Part shown: in pieces, positions 8,365 through 16,383 of the stretch
How the letters are laid out: every line of letters starts with the position of its first letter
Position numbering within the stretch: the first letter of the stretch is position 1
Assembly: GCF_008642375.1 (NCBI RefSeq)
Contig: NZ_CP029194.1
Coordinates: 6,007,001-6,071,000 of the forward strand
Direction: 5' to 3'
DNA length: 64,000 bases
From: Streptomyces venezuelae
Lineage (GTDB): Bacteria; Actinomycetota; Actinomycetes; Streptomycetales; Streptomycetaceae
Translations under genes and position numbers: made by a program
The notes under the pieces: generated by a model
Seen by the model: the letters and a program-made list of their open reading frames with translations, nothing else
Databases searched by the model: none
What the model was told of the DNA's origin: nothing

Positions 8365-9620
8365 CCGCCGCCCAGGAAACCCAGGAGAAGGCCCGCCGCA
8401 GGGTCTTCGCGGACCTCACCCCGCTGCGGACCTCCGCCGACTACCGCCGCCTCTGGTTCGGGAGCACCGTCTCCTGGGTCGGCCAGGGCATGACCGCCCT
8501 CGCCGTCTCCCTCCAGGTGTACGAGATCACCCGCTCGCCCTTCTCCGTCGGGCTCGTCGGGCTGTTCTCCCTCGTCCCTCTCGTCGTCTTCGGCCTGTAC
8601 GGCGGCGCCGTCGCCGACACCGTCGACCGCCGCAAGCTCGGCCTCGCCAGCGCCCTCGGCTCCGCCGTCCTGTCCATCACCCTCGCGGGCGCCGCGTTCG
8701 CCGGTTTCCACCGCGTCTGGTTCCTCTACGGGATCGTCGCCCTCCAGGCCGTGTGCGCCGCGCTCAACTCGCCCGCCCGCAGCTCGATGATCCCCCGGCT
8801 CCTGCCGCCCGAGCAGCTGCGCGCCGCCAACGCGCTCAACTCGATGGTGATGACCTTCGGCATGCTCGTCGGGCCCAGCCTCGGCGGCCTGATCGTCGGC
8901 TTCGCCGGCTTCCAGGCCGCGTACCTCGTCGACGCCCTCGCCTTCTCCGCGAGCCTCTACGCGATGTGGCGGCTGCCGTCCATGCTCCCGGACCGGACGG
9001 GGGGCAAGAGGGCCTCCGTCCTCGACGGGCTGCGCTTCCTCGCCACCCGCCCCAACCTGCGCATGACGTTCTTCTCCGACTTCTGCGCGATGATCCTGGC
9101 CCACCCCCGCGCCCTGTTCCCGGCCGTCGCCGTCCTCTGGTACGGCGGGGACGCGAAGACCACCGGACTCCTCGTCGCCGCGCCCGCGTTCGGGGCGCTC
9201 CTCGGCGGCGTCCTCTCCGGCTGGCAGGGGCGGATCCGCCACCACGGACAGGCGATCCTGATCGCCGTCGCCTGCTGGGGCACCGCCATCGCCGTCTTCG
9301 GACTGACCCGGAACCTCTGGCTCGGGCTGCTCCTGCTCGCGCTCGCCGGCTACTCGGACACCGTGTCGATGATCTTCCGGAACACGATGATGCAGGTCGC
9401 CGCACCCGACGAGATGCGCGGCCGGCTCCAGGGCGTCTTCATCGTGGTCGTCGCCGGCGGGCCCCGGCTCGGTGACTTCCTCGCGGGCTCCGTCGCCGAC
9501 CTGACCTCCCCGGCCGTCGCCATCACGGGCGGCGGCATCGCCTGCGTCCTCGCCGTCGGTCTCCTGGCGCTCTACGGCCGCTCTTTCCGCCGGTACGACG
9601 CACTCGACCCCACTCCGTGA
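8361..9620 (+). CDS. MFS transporter, EntS-like
   Basis: A 419-residue, roughly 12-helix transporter of the MFS_3/EntS-like class. The start is GTG 8361, overlapping the stop of the acetyltransferase. Seen: LRTSADYRRLWFGSTVSWVG typical of the subfamily N terminus, the loop-2 motif GAVADTVDRRKL and a conserved NSPARSSMIPRLLP helix (about 133-146). EntS relatives export siderophores, but many Streptomyces members are uncharacterised and no siderophore genes are present here. The gene is followed by a hairpin-rich leader before the protease gene. Confidence 0.9.
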   Translation: MTAAQETQEKARRRVFADLTPLRTSADYRRLWFGSTVSWVGQGMTALAVSLQVYEITRSPFSVGLVGLFSLVPLVVFGLYGGAVADTVDRRKLGLASALGSAVLSITLAGAAFAGFHRVWFLYGIVALQAVCAALNSPARSSMIPRLLPPEQLRAANALNSMVMTFGMLVGPSLGGLIVGFAGFQAAYLVDALAFSASLYAMWRLPSMLPDRTGGKRASVLDGLRFLATRPNLRMTFFSDFCAMILAHPRALFPAVAVLWYGGDAKTTGLLVAAPAFGALLGGVLSGWQGRIRHHGQAILIAVACWGTAIAVFGLTRNLWLGLLLLALAGYSDTVSMIFRNTMMQVAAPDEMRGRLQGVFIVVVAGGPRLGDFLAGSVADLTSPAVAITGGGIACVLAVGLLALYGRSFRRYDALDPTP

Positions 9621-9658
9621 GGCTCCGTGCGGGTTTCGACCCGAACCGGCCGTCCTGA

Positions 9659-9694
9659 CCTGGCGGTTGGCCGCCACGGCACATAACCGCCAGG
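9659..9694 (+). terminator. 10-bp hairpin after the MFS gene
   Basis: CCTGGCGGTT (9659-9668) pairs perfectly with AACCGCCAGG (9685-9694). The left arm also contains a nested TGGCGG/CCGCCA option (9661-9676). No T-run follows. It may end the MFS transcript, or be the first stem of the protease leader if transcription starts upstream. Confidence 0.4.
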
Positions 9695-9729
9695 AGTAAC
9701 CGGGGTCAACTCCCGCCCCACAGGCCAAG

Positions 9730-9777
9730 ACTCCTCGCGGCACCCGGAAAAACCCCTACCCCGGGTCCGCGAGGAGT
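9730..9777 (+). promoter_or_regulatory. Hairpin that sequesters the protease Shine-Dalgarno
   Basis: ACTCCTCGCGG (9730-9740) pairs with CCGCGAGGAGT (9767-9777). After a one-base bulge, ACCCGG (9742-9747) pairs with CCGGGT (9761-9766), with loop around 9748-9760. The right arm contains GAGGAG (9771-9776), the ribosome site of the ATG at 9785. A competing AGGAGT at 9692-9697 could pair with ACTCCT at 9730-9735 and free the site. This looks like a translational switch or RNA thermometer; the ligand or signal is unknown. Confidence 0.55.
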
Positions 9778-9784
9778 TTCGTCG

Positions 9785-11650
9785 ATGACGTCGAGGATCA
9801 CCCCCTTCGGCAGAGGGAGGGCCGGCCTGCTCGCCGCCGGCATCTCCCTCGTGATGCTCTCGGCCGGGCAGACCGCCGCCGCGCCGGGCGCCACCACCTC
9901 CGTACCCGCGACCTTCACCGGGGCCAAGGGCACGGGCACCAGCGCCACCGTCACCCTCGTCACGGGCGACCGCGTCACCCTCACCGACCTCGGCGGCGCC
10001 CGGCAGACCGTCACCGTCGACCGGGCCGAGGGCGCCACCGGCGCGATACGCACCCAGGTCGTCGACGGACGCGTCACGGTCGTCCCCGACGAGGCCGCCC
10101 CCTACCTGGCCTCGGGTGCGCTCGACCCCCGCCTCTTCGACGTCACGGGCCTCGTCGAGCAGGGCGTCACCGGCGAACTGCCACTGATCGTCACGTACGG
10201 AGCCAAGGGTGCCCGGGCCGCCGCCCCCGCCCCGCGCGGCGCCGAGACCGTCCGCGCCCTCCCCAGCATCGGCGGCGCGGCCGTCACCGCCACCGACCCC
10301 GGCGCCTTCTGGCAGGGCTTCACGGCGAAGGGCGCGGCCTCCCGCGCCGCCGCCCCCGGCAAGGTCTGGCTCGACGGCCGGGTCGAGGCCGCCATGGCCG
10401 ACTCCAACGCCCAGATCGGCAGCCCGAAGGCCTGGGAGGCCGGCCTCACCGGCAAGGGCGTCAAGGTCGCCGTCCTCGACACCGGCGCCGACCTCGGCCA
10501 CCCCGACCTGGTGGGCCGGGTCGCCGAGAGCAAGTCGTTCATCGAGGGCCAGGAGGTCGCCGACCGCGACGGCCACGGCACGCACGTCACCTCCACCGTC
10601 GGTGGCTCCGGCGCCGCGAGCGACGGCAAGGAGAAGGGCGTCGCCCCCGGCGCCACCCTCGCCGTCGGCAAGGTCCTCAGCGACGAGGGCTCCGGCACCG
10701 AGTCGCAGATCATCGCCGGCATGGAGTGGGCGGCCAAGGACATCGACGCGAAGATCGTCTCGATGAGCCTCGGCTCCCGCGAACCGAGCGACGGCACCGA
10801 CCCGATGGCCCAGGCCGTCAACACCCTCACCGCCGAGACCGGCGCCCTCTTCGTCATCGCCGCCGGAAACTCCGGGGCCCCCGGCTCCATCGGCTCGCCC
10901 GGCGCCGCCGACTCCGCCCTCACCGTCGGCGCCGTCGACTCCGCCGACGAGGCCGCCTACTTCACGAGCCAGGGCCCCCGCTACGGCGACCAGGCCCTCA
11001 AGCCCGACCTCTCCGCCCCCGGCGTCGGCATCCTCGCCGCCCGCTCCCAGCTCGCCACCGGCAGCGGCCTCTACACCTCCATGAGCGGTACGTCGATGGC
11101 GACCCCGCACATCGCCGGCGTCGCCGCGCTGCTCGCCGAGAAGCACCCCGACTGGACCGGCGCCCAGCTCAAGAACGCCCTCATGTCCTCGTCGAAGACG
11201 CTCGACGCGTCCGCGTACGCCCTCGGCGCCGGCCGGGTCGACGTGGCCGCCGCGATCGCCGCGGACATCACCGCCACCGGCTCCGCCGACCTCGGCTTCG
11301 CCTCCTGGCCGTACGAGGAGAACAAGCCGGTCACCCGGACCGTCACCTACACCAACTCCTCCGACGCGCCCGTCGGGCTTGACCTCGCCGTCGAGGGCAT
11401 GCCGGCCGGGGTCGCCGCCCTCGCCGACACCACCCTCACCGTCCCCGCCCACGGCTCCGCGAGCACCACCGTCACGGGCGACGGCACCAAGGCTCCCGTC
11501 GGGCGGTCCTCCGGCCGGATCACCGCCACCGCCGGCGGCGCGCCCGTCGCGCACACCGCGCTCGGCCTGGTCAAGGAAGAGGAGCGCTACACGCTCACCG
11601 TCCACGTCAAGGCCGCGACGGCGCCCCGACCGCAGCCTTCCTCGGCATGA
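9785..11650 (+). CDS. Secreted S8 (subtilisin-family) protease, catalytic part; frame broken near 11611
   Basis: A 621-residue product as read. It has a basic start and hydrophobic signal sequence (about 1-38), a propeptide region, then the catalytic triad Asp232 (VLDTGAD), His264 (DGHGTH) and Ser437 (SGTSMATPH). It acts outside the cell as a serine endopeptidase. GAGGAG 8 nt upstream supports ATG 9785. The last 14 or so residues after HVK are out-of-frame translation. Inserting one G at 11611 would continue the frame into the downstream part with no gap (GRDGAPTAAFLGMKK). The undamaged protein would be about 1233 residues, normal for large Streptomyces S8 proteases with long C-terminal modules. 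Confidence 0.9.
   Translation: MTSRITPFGRGRAGLLAAGISLVMLSAGQTAAAPGATTSVPATFTGAKGTGTSATVTLVTGDRVTLTDLGGARQTVTVDRAEGATGAIRTQVVDGRVTVVPDEAAPYLASGALDPRLFDVTGLVEQGVTGELPLIVTYGAKGARAAAPAPRGAETVRALPSIGGAAVTATDPGAFWQGFTAKGAASRAAAPGKVWLDGRVEAAMADSNAQIGSPKAWEAGLTGKGVKVAVLDTGADLGHPDLVGRVAESKSFIEGQEVADRDGHGTHVTSTVGGSGAASDGKEKGVAPGATLAVGKVLSDEGSGTESQIIAGMEWAAKDIDAKIVSMSLGSREPSDGTDPMAQAVNTLTAETGALFVIAAGNSGAPGSIGSPGAADSALTVGAVDSADEAAYFTSQGPRYGDQALKPDLSAPGVGILAARSQLATGSGLYTSMSGTSMATPHIAGVAALLAEKHPDWTGAQLKNALMSSSKTLDASAYALGAGRVDVAAAIAADITATGSADLGFASWPYEENKPVTRTVTYTNSSDAPVGLDLAVEGMPAGVAALADTTLTVPAHGSASTTVTGDGTKAPVGRSSGRITATAGGAPVAHTALGLVKEEERYTLTVHVKAATAPRPQPSSA
11608..11650 (+). other. Apparent -1 nt frameshift site in the S8 protease gene
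   Basis: The sequence reads GTCAAGGCCGCGAC; one additional G (AAGGGCCGC) would join both halves into one frame. The shifted frame runs into TGA at 11648-11650, which overlaps ATG 11647 of the second half (ATGA). It could be a true mutation, a phase-variable G run or a base-calling error. Confidence 0.7.
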
Positions 11651-13482
11651 AGAAGCTGACCGCGGGCGAGGACCCCTTCCCGGCGGCCGTCGGCGACTCC
11701 GGTACCGTCGAACTGCGCCTCAAGCCCGGCACGTACACCGTCGACACCTTCCTCGACGTGCGCGGCTCGCACGGCGCGGACTCCCTCGGCCTCGGCTTCC
11801 TCGCCTCTCCGGAGGTCGTCCTCGACCGCGACCGCGAGATCACCCTCGACGGACGGCAGCTGCGCGAGATCCGCGCCGAGGTCGAGAAGCGGACCGAGAC
11901 CCGGCAGCTCCTCATGGAGTACGACCGGAAGGCCAACGGGACCTCCTACACGGACATCGTCCAGGTCCCCATGACCTACGACTCCCTCTTCGCCGCGCCG
12001 ACCGCGCCCGTCACCGACGGCACCTTCGAGTACCGGACCGTCTGGCGCCTCGGCAAGCCGATGGTGGAGGCGAGCGTCGACGGCGTCCGCCTCTCCGGCG
12101 CCACCCCCCAGGGCGGCACGACCCTCCTCGAAGGACGCCACCGTCTCGGCCTCGTCGACGCGGGCACCGGCACCCCCGCCGAGTACGCGGGCAAGGACGC
12201 CACCGGCAAGGCCGTCCTCGTCCGGCTCACCGCCGGCGCCGACCCGACGCAGCTCGCCCAGACCGCCCAGGACGCGGGCGCCAAGGCCCTGTTCGTCACC
12301 GACGACCGGCCGGGCCGGCTGATGAAGTGGTTCGGCACCGCCGACTACGAGGACCGGCCGCTCTCCGTCTCCACCGTGAACACCGCCGACGCGCAGCGGC
12401 TCGCCGCCGGCGCGGCCCGGGGCCAGCGCGTCGACCTGACCGGCACCCGCTTCACCCCGTACACGTACGACCTCTCCGAGGGCCACCCCCGTGCCATCGG
12501 CAAGGACCTCGTCTTCCGGCCCGGCGAGGACGAACTGGCCACGATCCGCTCCACGTTCCACGCGCCGACCAAGCGCGCGGAGCTGGGCGGCGAGTTCCGC
12601 TACTCGATCACCGACACCTTCCCGATCGGCGTCGGCTTCAAGGAGTGGATCGCCTTCCCGGCCGAGCGCACCGAGTACGTCTCCACCGGCACCGGCCAGC
12701 GCTGGCACGAGTCCGTCGACCTCGGCGACTCCCTGGAGGAGCGCGGCGGCACCCCGTCCTACCGGGGCGGCAGCCGCGTCGACCTCGACTGGTTCGGCCC
12801 CGTCTGGCACCCCTGGCTCGGCACCGGCCTCGGCTGGGGCCAGCAGCGCACCGGCAACGACCTGCGCTTCAACACCCCCGGCTGGGGCGACTCGGGCACC
12901 GACCACACCGGCTTCGGCAACGTGTGGAGCGACCCGACGATGAGCCAGTACACCGAGGTGTACGTCGACGGCGTCCGCGTCGACCGGAAGAAGAGCTCCG
13001 GCGCCTACGCCTGGGACGCCCCGGCGCACGAGGCCACGTACAAGGTCGTCACCGACACCGCGCTCGACCCGGCCCGCTGGCGGCTCGCCACCAAGGGCCG
13101 CAGCGAGTGGACCTTCCGCTCGGCCGAGACCCCGCACGACCGGATCACCTACCTGCCGATGCTCAACCTCGGCTTCGACCTGGACACCGACCTCAACGGC
13201 GACGTCCGGGCCGGAAGCAGGCTGCCCGTGCGGACCTTCGCCGAGTACGTGGACGGTGCCTCCGGCACCGGCACGATCACCGGCGGCACCCTGGACGTCT
13301 CCTACGACGAGGGGAAGACCTGGACGAAGGTCGCCCTCAAGCCCTCGTGGCGCGGCGCCTCCTGGAGCGGTGAGCTCCGCATCCCGTCCGGGGCGGCCTC
13401 CGTTTCCCTGCGGGCGGGCGCGAGCGACGACCAGGGCGGCACGGTCACACAGGAACTCGTCCGCGCGCTCGGCGTGAAGTAG
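11647..13482 (+). CDS. S8 protease C-terminal part, separated by the frameshift
   Basis: A 611-residue open frame whose beginning (MKKLTAGEDPFPA) is an internal piece of the S8 protein, not a natural N terminus: no signal peptide and no catalytic residues. It includes a stretch resembling a PA-type insert (GKAVLVRLTAGADPTQ) and long beta-rich Trp/Tyr-containing modules, probably for substrate or wall binding. It starts at an ATG overlapping the TGA of the catalytic part, so re-initiation could make it as a separate polypeptide. A strong convergent terminator follows. I read it as the second half of one damaged gene. Confidence 0.8.
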   Translation: MKKLTAGEDPFPAAVGDSGTVELRLKPGTYTVDTFLDVRGSHGADSLGLGFLASPEVVLDRDREITLDGRQLREIRAEVEKRTETRQLLMEYDRKANGTSYTDIVQVPMTYDSLFAAPTAPVTDGTFEYRTVWRLGKPMVEASVDGVRLSGATPQGGTTLLEGRHRLGLVDAGTGTPAEYAGKDATGKAVLVRLTAGADPTQLAQTAQDAGAKALFVTDDRPGRLMKWFGTADYEDRPLSVSTVNTADAQRLAAGAARGQRVDLTGTRFTPYTYDLSEGHPRAIGKDLVFRPGEDELATIRSTFHAPTKRAELGGEFRYSITDTFPIGVGFKEWIAFPAERTEYVSTGTGQRWHESVDLGDSLEERGGTPSYRGGSRVDLDWFGPVWHPWLGTGLGWGQQRTGNDLRFNTPGWGDSGTDHTGFGNVWSDPTMSQYTEVYVDGVRVDRKKSSGAYAWDAPAHEATYKVVTDTALDPARWRLATKGRSEWTFRSAETPHDRITYLPMLNLGFDLDTDLNGDVRAGSRLPVRTFAEYVDGASGTGTITGGTLDVSYDEGKTWTKVALKPSWRGASWSGELRIPSGAASVSLRAGASDDQGGTVTQELVRALGVK

Positions 13483-13497
13483 CAGCCGAACCGGTAC

Positions 13498-13532
13498 GAG
13501 GCCGGGCCCCGGTGAGCCGGGGGCCCGGCCTC
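13498..13532. terminator. Bidirectional terminator between S8 protease and matB
   Basis: GAGGCCGGGCCCCGG and CCGGGGGCCCGGCCTC form a near-perfect stem with a TGAG loop, followed by CTTCC on the plus strand. It separates two convergent genes. Confidence 0.8.
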
Positions 13533-13540
13533 TTCCTTCG

Positions 13541-14995
13541 TCAACGAGCGGCGGGGAGCGCCTTCTTCAGGACCTTGCCCATGTCGTTGCGGGGGAGCGC
13601 GTCGAGGTAGCGCACCACCCGGGGCCGCTTGTGCGGGGCGAGGAGGCCCGCCACGTGCGCCGCGAGCTCCGCCTCCGCCGGGGGCGCCGAGGCGTCGGCC
13701 GGCACGACCCAGGCCACGATCCGCTCGCCCAGGTCCGGGTCCGGCTCGCCCGTCACGGCCGCCTCCCGCACGCCGGGGTGGTCGAGCAGCGCGTTCTCTA
13801 TCTCGCCCGCCCCGATCTTGTAGCCGCCGCTCTTGATCAGGTCGGTCGCCTTGCGTCCCACCAGACGCACCGCGCCGTCCGCCTCGCGGACCGCCATGTC
13901 GCCGGTGCGGAACCAGTCGCCGTCGAAGGCCGCGGCCGTCGCGTCCGGCCGGTTCAGATAGCCGGAGAAGAGGTTCGGGCCGCGGACCTGCACCTCGCCG
14001 ACCGTCTCCCCGTCGAGCTCCTTCAGGACGGATCCGTCCTCGTCCACCAGGCGCAGGCCGACGCCCGCGAGCGGGGTCCCGACGCTGCCCGGCCGGGGCT
14101 CGCCGCCGGGCCGCACGCCGGTGTTCATGAGCGTCTCGGTCATCCCGTACCGCTCGACGACCGCCCGGCCCGTCGCCGCCGTGATCCGCTCGTGGTCGTG
14201 GACCGGCAGCGCCGCCGAGCCCGAGACGAGGAGCCGTGCTCCCGCCAGCGCCTCCGTGAGGCGGACGTCCTCGCCGAGCGCGTCCGCGATCCGGTGGTAC
14301 ATCGTCGGGACGCCGAACAGCATCGTGCCGCCCCCGGCGCCCAGCTCCCGTGCGACGCCCTCCACCGAGAACGCGCCCAGGTGCCGGACCTCGCCGCCGC
14401 GCCGCAGCGGGCCCAGGACGCCGAGTATCAGCCCGTGGACGTGGAACAGCGGCAGCGCGTGGACGAGCACGTCGTCCGCCGTCCACGCCCAGGCCTCGGC
14501 CAGCGCGTCGAGGGAGGCGGCGATGGCCCGCCGGGAGAGCACGACGCCCTTCGGGGGGCCGGTGGTGCCCGAGGTGTAGACGATGAGGGCGGTGGACTCG
14601 GGGTCGTCCGGTTCCGTCACCGGGGACGCGGGGCCGTCCGCCGGAGCGAGGTCCACATCGGTCCGGGGGAGCGCGGTGAGCCCGGCCGGCAGCTCGTCCC
14701 CGGGTGCGGCGAGCACCGCGCCGGGCGCGCTGTCGCCGAGGATGTGCGCCAGCTCCCGCTCGCCCGTGCGCGGGTTGAGCGGTACGGCGGGCACGCCCGC
14801 GAGCAGGGCGGCCACCACCGCGACCGCCGTGTGCGCGGTCGGCGTGGCCCAGACGGCGACCCGGCCCGCACCCCCGATCCGTACCGCGAGGGCGCCTGCG
14901 GCGCGGGCCAGTCCGGCGTACGTCAGCGTGTCCGGGCCGCAGCGCAGCGCGGGCCGGTCGGACGGGGCCGCCAGGGCGGGGAAGAGCGCACTCAC
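13541..14995 (-). CDS. matB: Malonyl-CoA synthetase MatB
   Basis: An ATP-dependent ligase of 484 residues that joins malonate or methylmalonate to CoA, providing extender units for fatty acids and polyketides. The start GTG 14995 is chosen for GAGGAG upstream and the SALFPAL... N terminus typical of Streptomyces MatB. Seen: P-loop-like YTSGTTGPPKG, the A5-type VERYGMTET, the A7 DWFRTGD stretch and the C-terminal catalytic Lys in PRNDMGKVLKK. The protein is shorter than most acyl-CoA synthetases, as MatB is. It lies 55 bp downstream of a NarK-type transporter on the same strand; whether that transporter carries a dicarboxylate is open. Confidence 0.88.
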   Translation of the reverse strand: MSALFPALAAPSDRPALRCGPDTLTYAGLARAAGALAVRIGGAGRVAVWATPTAHTAVAVVAALLAGVPAVPLNPRTGERELAHILGDSAPGAVLAAPGDELPAGLTALPRTDVDLAPADGPASPVTEPDDPESTALIVYTSGTTGPPKGVVLSRRAIAASLDALAEAWAWTADDVLVHALPLFHVHGLILGVLGPLRRGGEVRHLGAFSVEGVARELGAGGGTMLFGVPTMYHRIADALGEDVRLTEALAGARLLVSGSAALPVHDHERITAATGRAVVERYGMTETLMNTGVRPGGEPRPGSVGTPLAGVGLRLVDEDGSVLKELDGETVGEVQVRGPNLFSGYLNRPDATAAAFDGDWFRTGDMAVREADGAVRLVGRKATDLIKSGGYKIGAGEIENALLDHPGVREAAVTGEPDPDLGERIVAWVVPADASAPPAEAELAAHVAGLLAPHKRPRVVRYLDALPRNDMGKVLKKALPAAR

Positions 14996-15050
14996 CGGTC
15001 GTACTCCTCGGGTCGAGGTCGAGGGTTGCCCGGAGAATTCTGCCCGTCCG

Positions 15051-16298
15051 TCAGGGCTGACGGACTGTGATCTTCGTCGGCTCGGACTCCGGCTCCTCCC
15101 CGCCCGGCCGGATCGCGCGCATCCGCCCGTACGCGTACACACAGCCCGCGAGCGCCAGGTCGGAGAGGAGCATGAAGCCGATCGAGTACGAGTCCTTGGC
15201 GCTGTAGATCGCGCCCATCACCAGCGGCGGCACGAAGCCGCCGAGGCCGCCCATCGCGCCGACGATGCCGGTGACACTGCCGACCTTGGCCTGCGGCGTG
15301 ACCTGCGAGACCAGGGCGAAGACGGAACCGCTCGCCGTGCCGAGACCGGCGGCCATGACGAGCAGGGCGATCGTGCCGCCCGGGTTCAGCGGCGGGTCGA
15401 AGGCCTGGACGATGGCGAAGACGGCGACCACGCCGAGCGCGGTGGCCGTCACGAGCGCCGGGTGGATCCGGTCCGAGAGCCAGCCGCCGATCGGCCGGAA
15501 AATGACGGTGACCAGGGCGAAACCGGCGGCCTTGGTGCCCGCGTCCGTCGGGTCGAGCTCGTACCACGTCTTGAGGTACGTCGGCAGGTAGACGCCGAAG
15601 GCGACGATGCCGCCGAAGCCGATCGCGTACAGCGCCGACAGCTCCCACGTCACCCGCAGCCGCCCCGCCGAGCCGAGCCGGCTCGCGAGGGAGGCGGTGG
15701 GCACGGGCCGGTCGGGGCGGTCGGTGATGAGGAGGGCGGCCAGCACCGCGTACACGGCGAGCGCGATCGCCACCACGATGAAGGGGAGGTTCTCGCCGTG
15801 CTTGGCGATCCGGGGCGTGAAGTAGCCGGAGAGCGCCACGCCGCCCATGCCCATGCCGAAGACCCCGAGCGCGAGACCGCGTTCGGACGGCGGGAACCAG
15901 GAGTTGACCAGCGGGATGCCGATGGCGAACGTCGTGCCGCCGAGGCCGAGGAGGAAGGCGACGACCAGCATCAGGCCGTAGCTGTCCTTGGCGACGATCA
16001 GGAGGAGCACGGGGATGATCGTCAGCGCCGAGACGACCGGGAACATCAGCTTCGCGCCGTACTTGTCGGTCAGGGCGCCGGCCGGGATACGGCCCACCGA
16101 GCCGACCAGGACGGGCACCGCGACGAGCAGCGACTGCTGGAAGGAGCTGAGTTCGAGCCGGTCGCCGTACCAGCTCGCGATCGGCGCGATCAGGTCCCAC
16201 GCCCAGAAGGTGAGCGTGAAGCCGATGGTGGCCATCGCCAGATTGCGGTAGGCCGCCGCTGTCGGGGGTCTGCTCTCGGTGTCCACGCCTCCAGTCAA
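15051..16298 (-). CDS. NarK/NNP-type MFS transporter
   Basis: A 415-residue, about 12-helix transporter. The signature GIPLVNSWFPPSERGLALG followed by a Gly-rich helix (GVFGMGMGG) is the nitrate/nitrite porter hallmark. The start is uncertain: TTG at 16298 has no ribosome site, and GTG at 16286 has GGAGG only one base away. No nitrate reductase gene is near. It precedes matB by 55 bp, so an organic-anion substrate such as malonate is a fair alternative to nitrate; this is inference from position only. Confidence 0.85.
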   Translation of the reverse strand: MTGGVDTESRPPTAAAYRNLAMATIGFTLTFWAWDLIAPIASWYGDRLELSSFQQSLLVAVPVLVGSVGRIPAGALTDKYGAKLMFPVVSALTIIPVLLLIVAKDSYGLMLVVAFLLGLGGTTFAIGIPLVNSWFPPSERGLALGVFGMGMGGVALSGYFTPRIAKHGENLPFIVVAIALAVYAVLAALLITDRPDRPVPTASLASRLGSAGRLRVTWELSALYAIGFGGIVAFGVYLPTYLKTWYELDPTDAGTKAAGFALVTVIFRPIGGWLSDRIHPALVTATALGVVAVFAIVQAFDPPLNPGGTIALLVMAAGLGTASGSVFALVSQVTPQAKVGSVTGIVGAMGGLGGFVPPLVMGAIYSAKDSYSIGFMLLSDLALAGCVYAYGRMRAIRPGGEEPESEPTKITVRQP

Positions 16299-16383
16299 GA
16301 TCCGGGCGGGGGCCGCGGCGCGCCGGACTGCTCCGTACGGGGGGTGCGTCGGGGGCCCGGCGACAGGGGCGGAGGAGCGGGTC

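Noticed and set aside
1..9620. Complete biosynthetic gene cluster
   Set aside because: Regulator, tailoring-type enzymes and exporters are present, but no core synthase is visible in the window.
11647..13482. Independent gene with its own function
   Set aside because: No signal peptide, begins in the middle of a conserved S8 C-terminal sequence, and one base restores a single frame.
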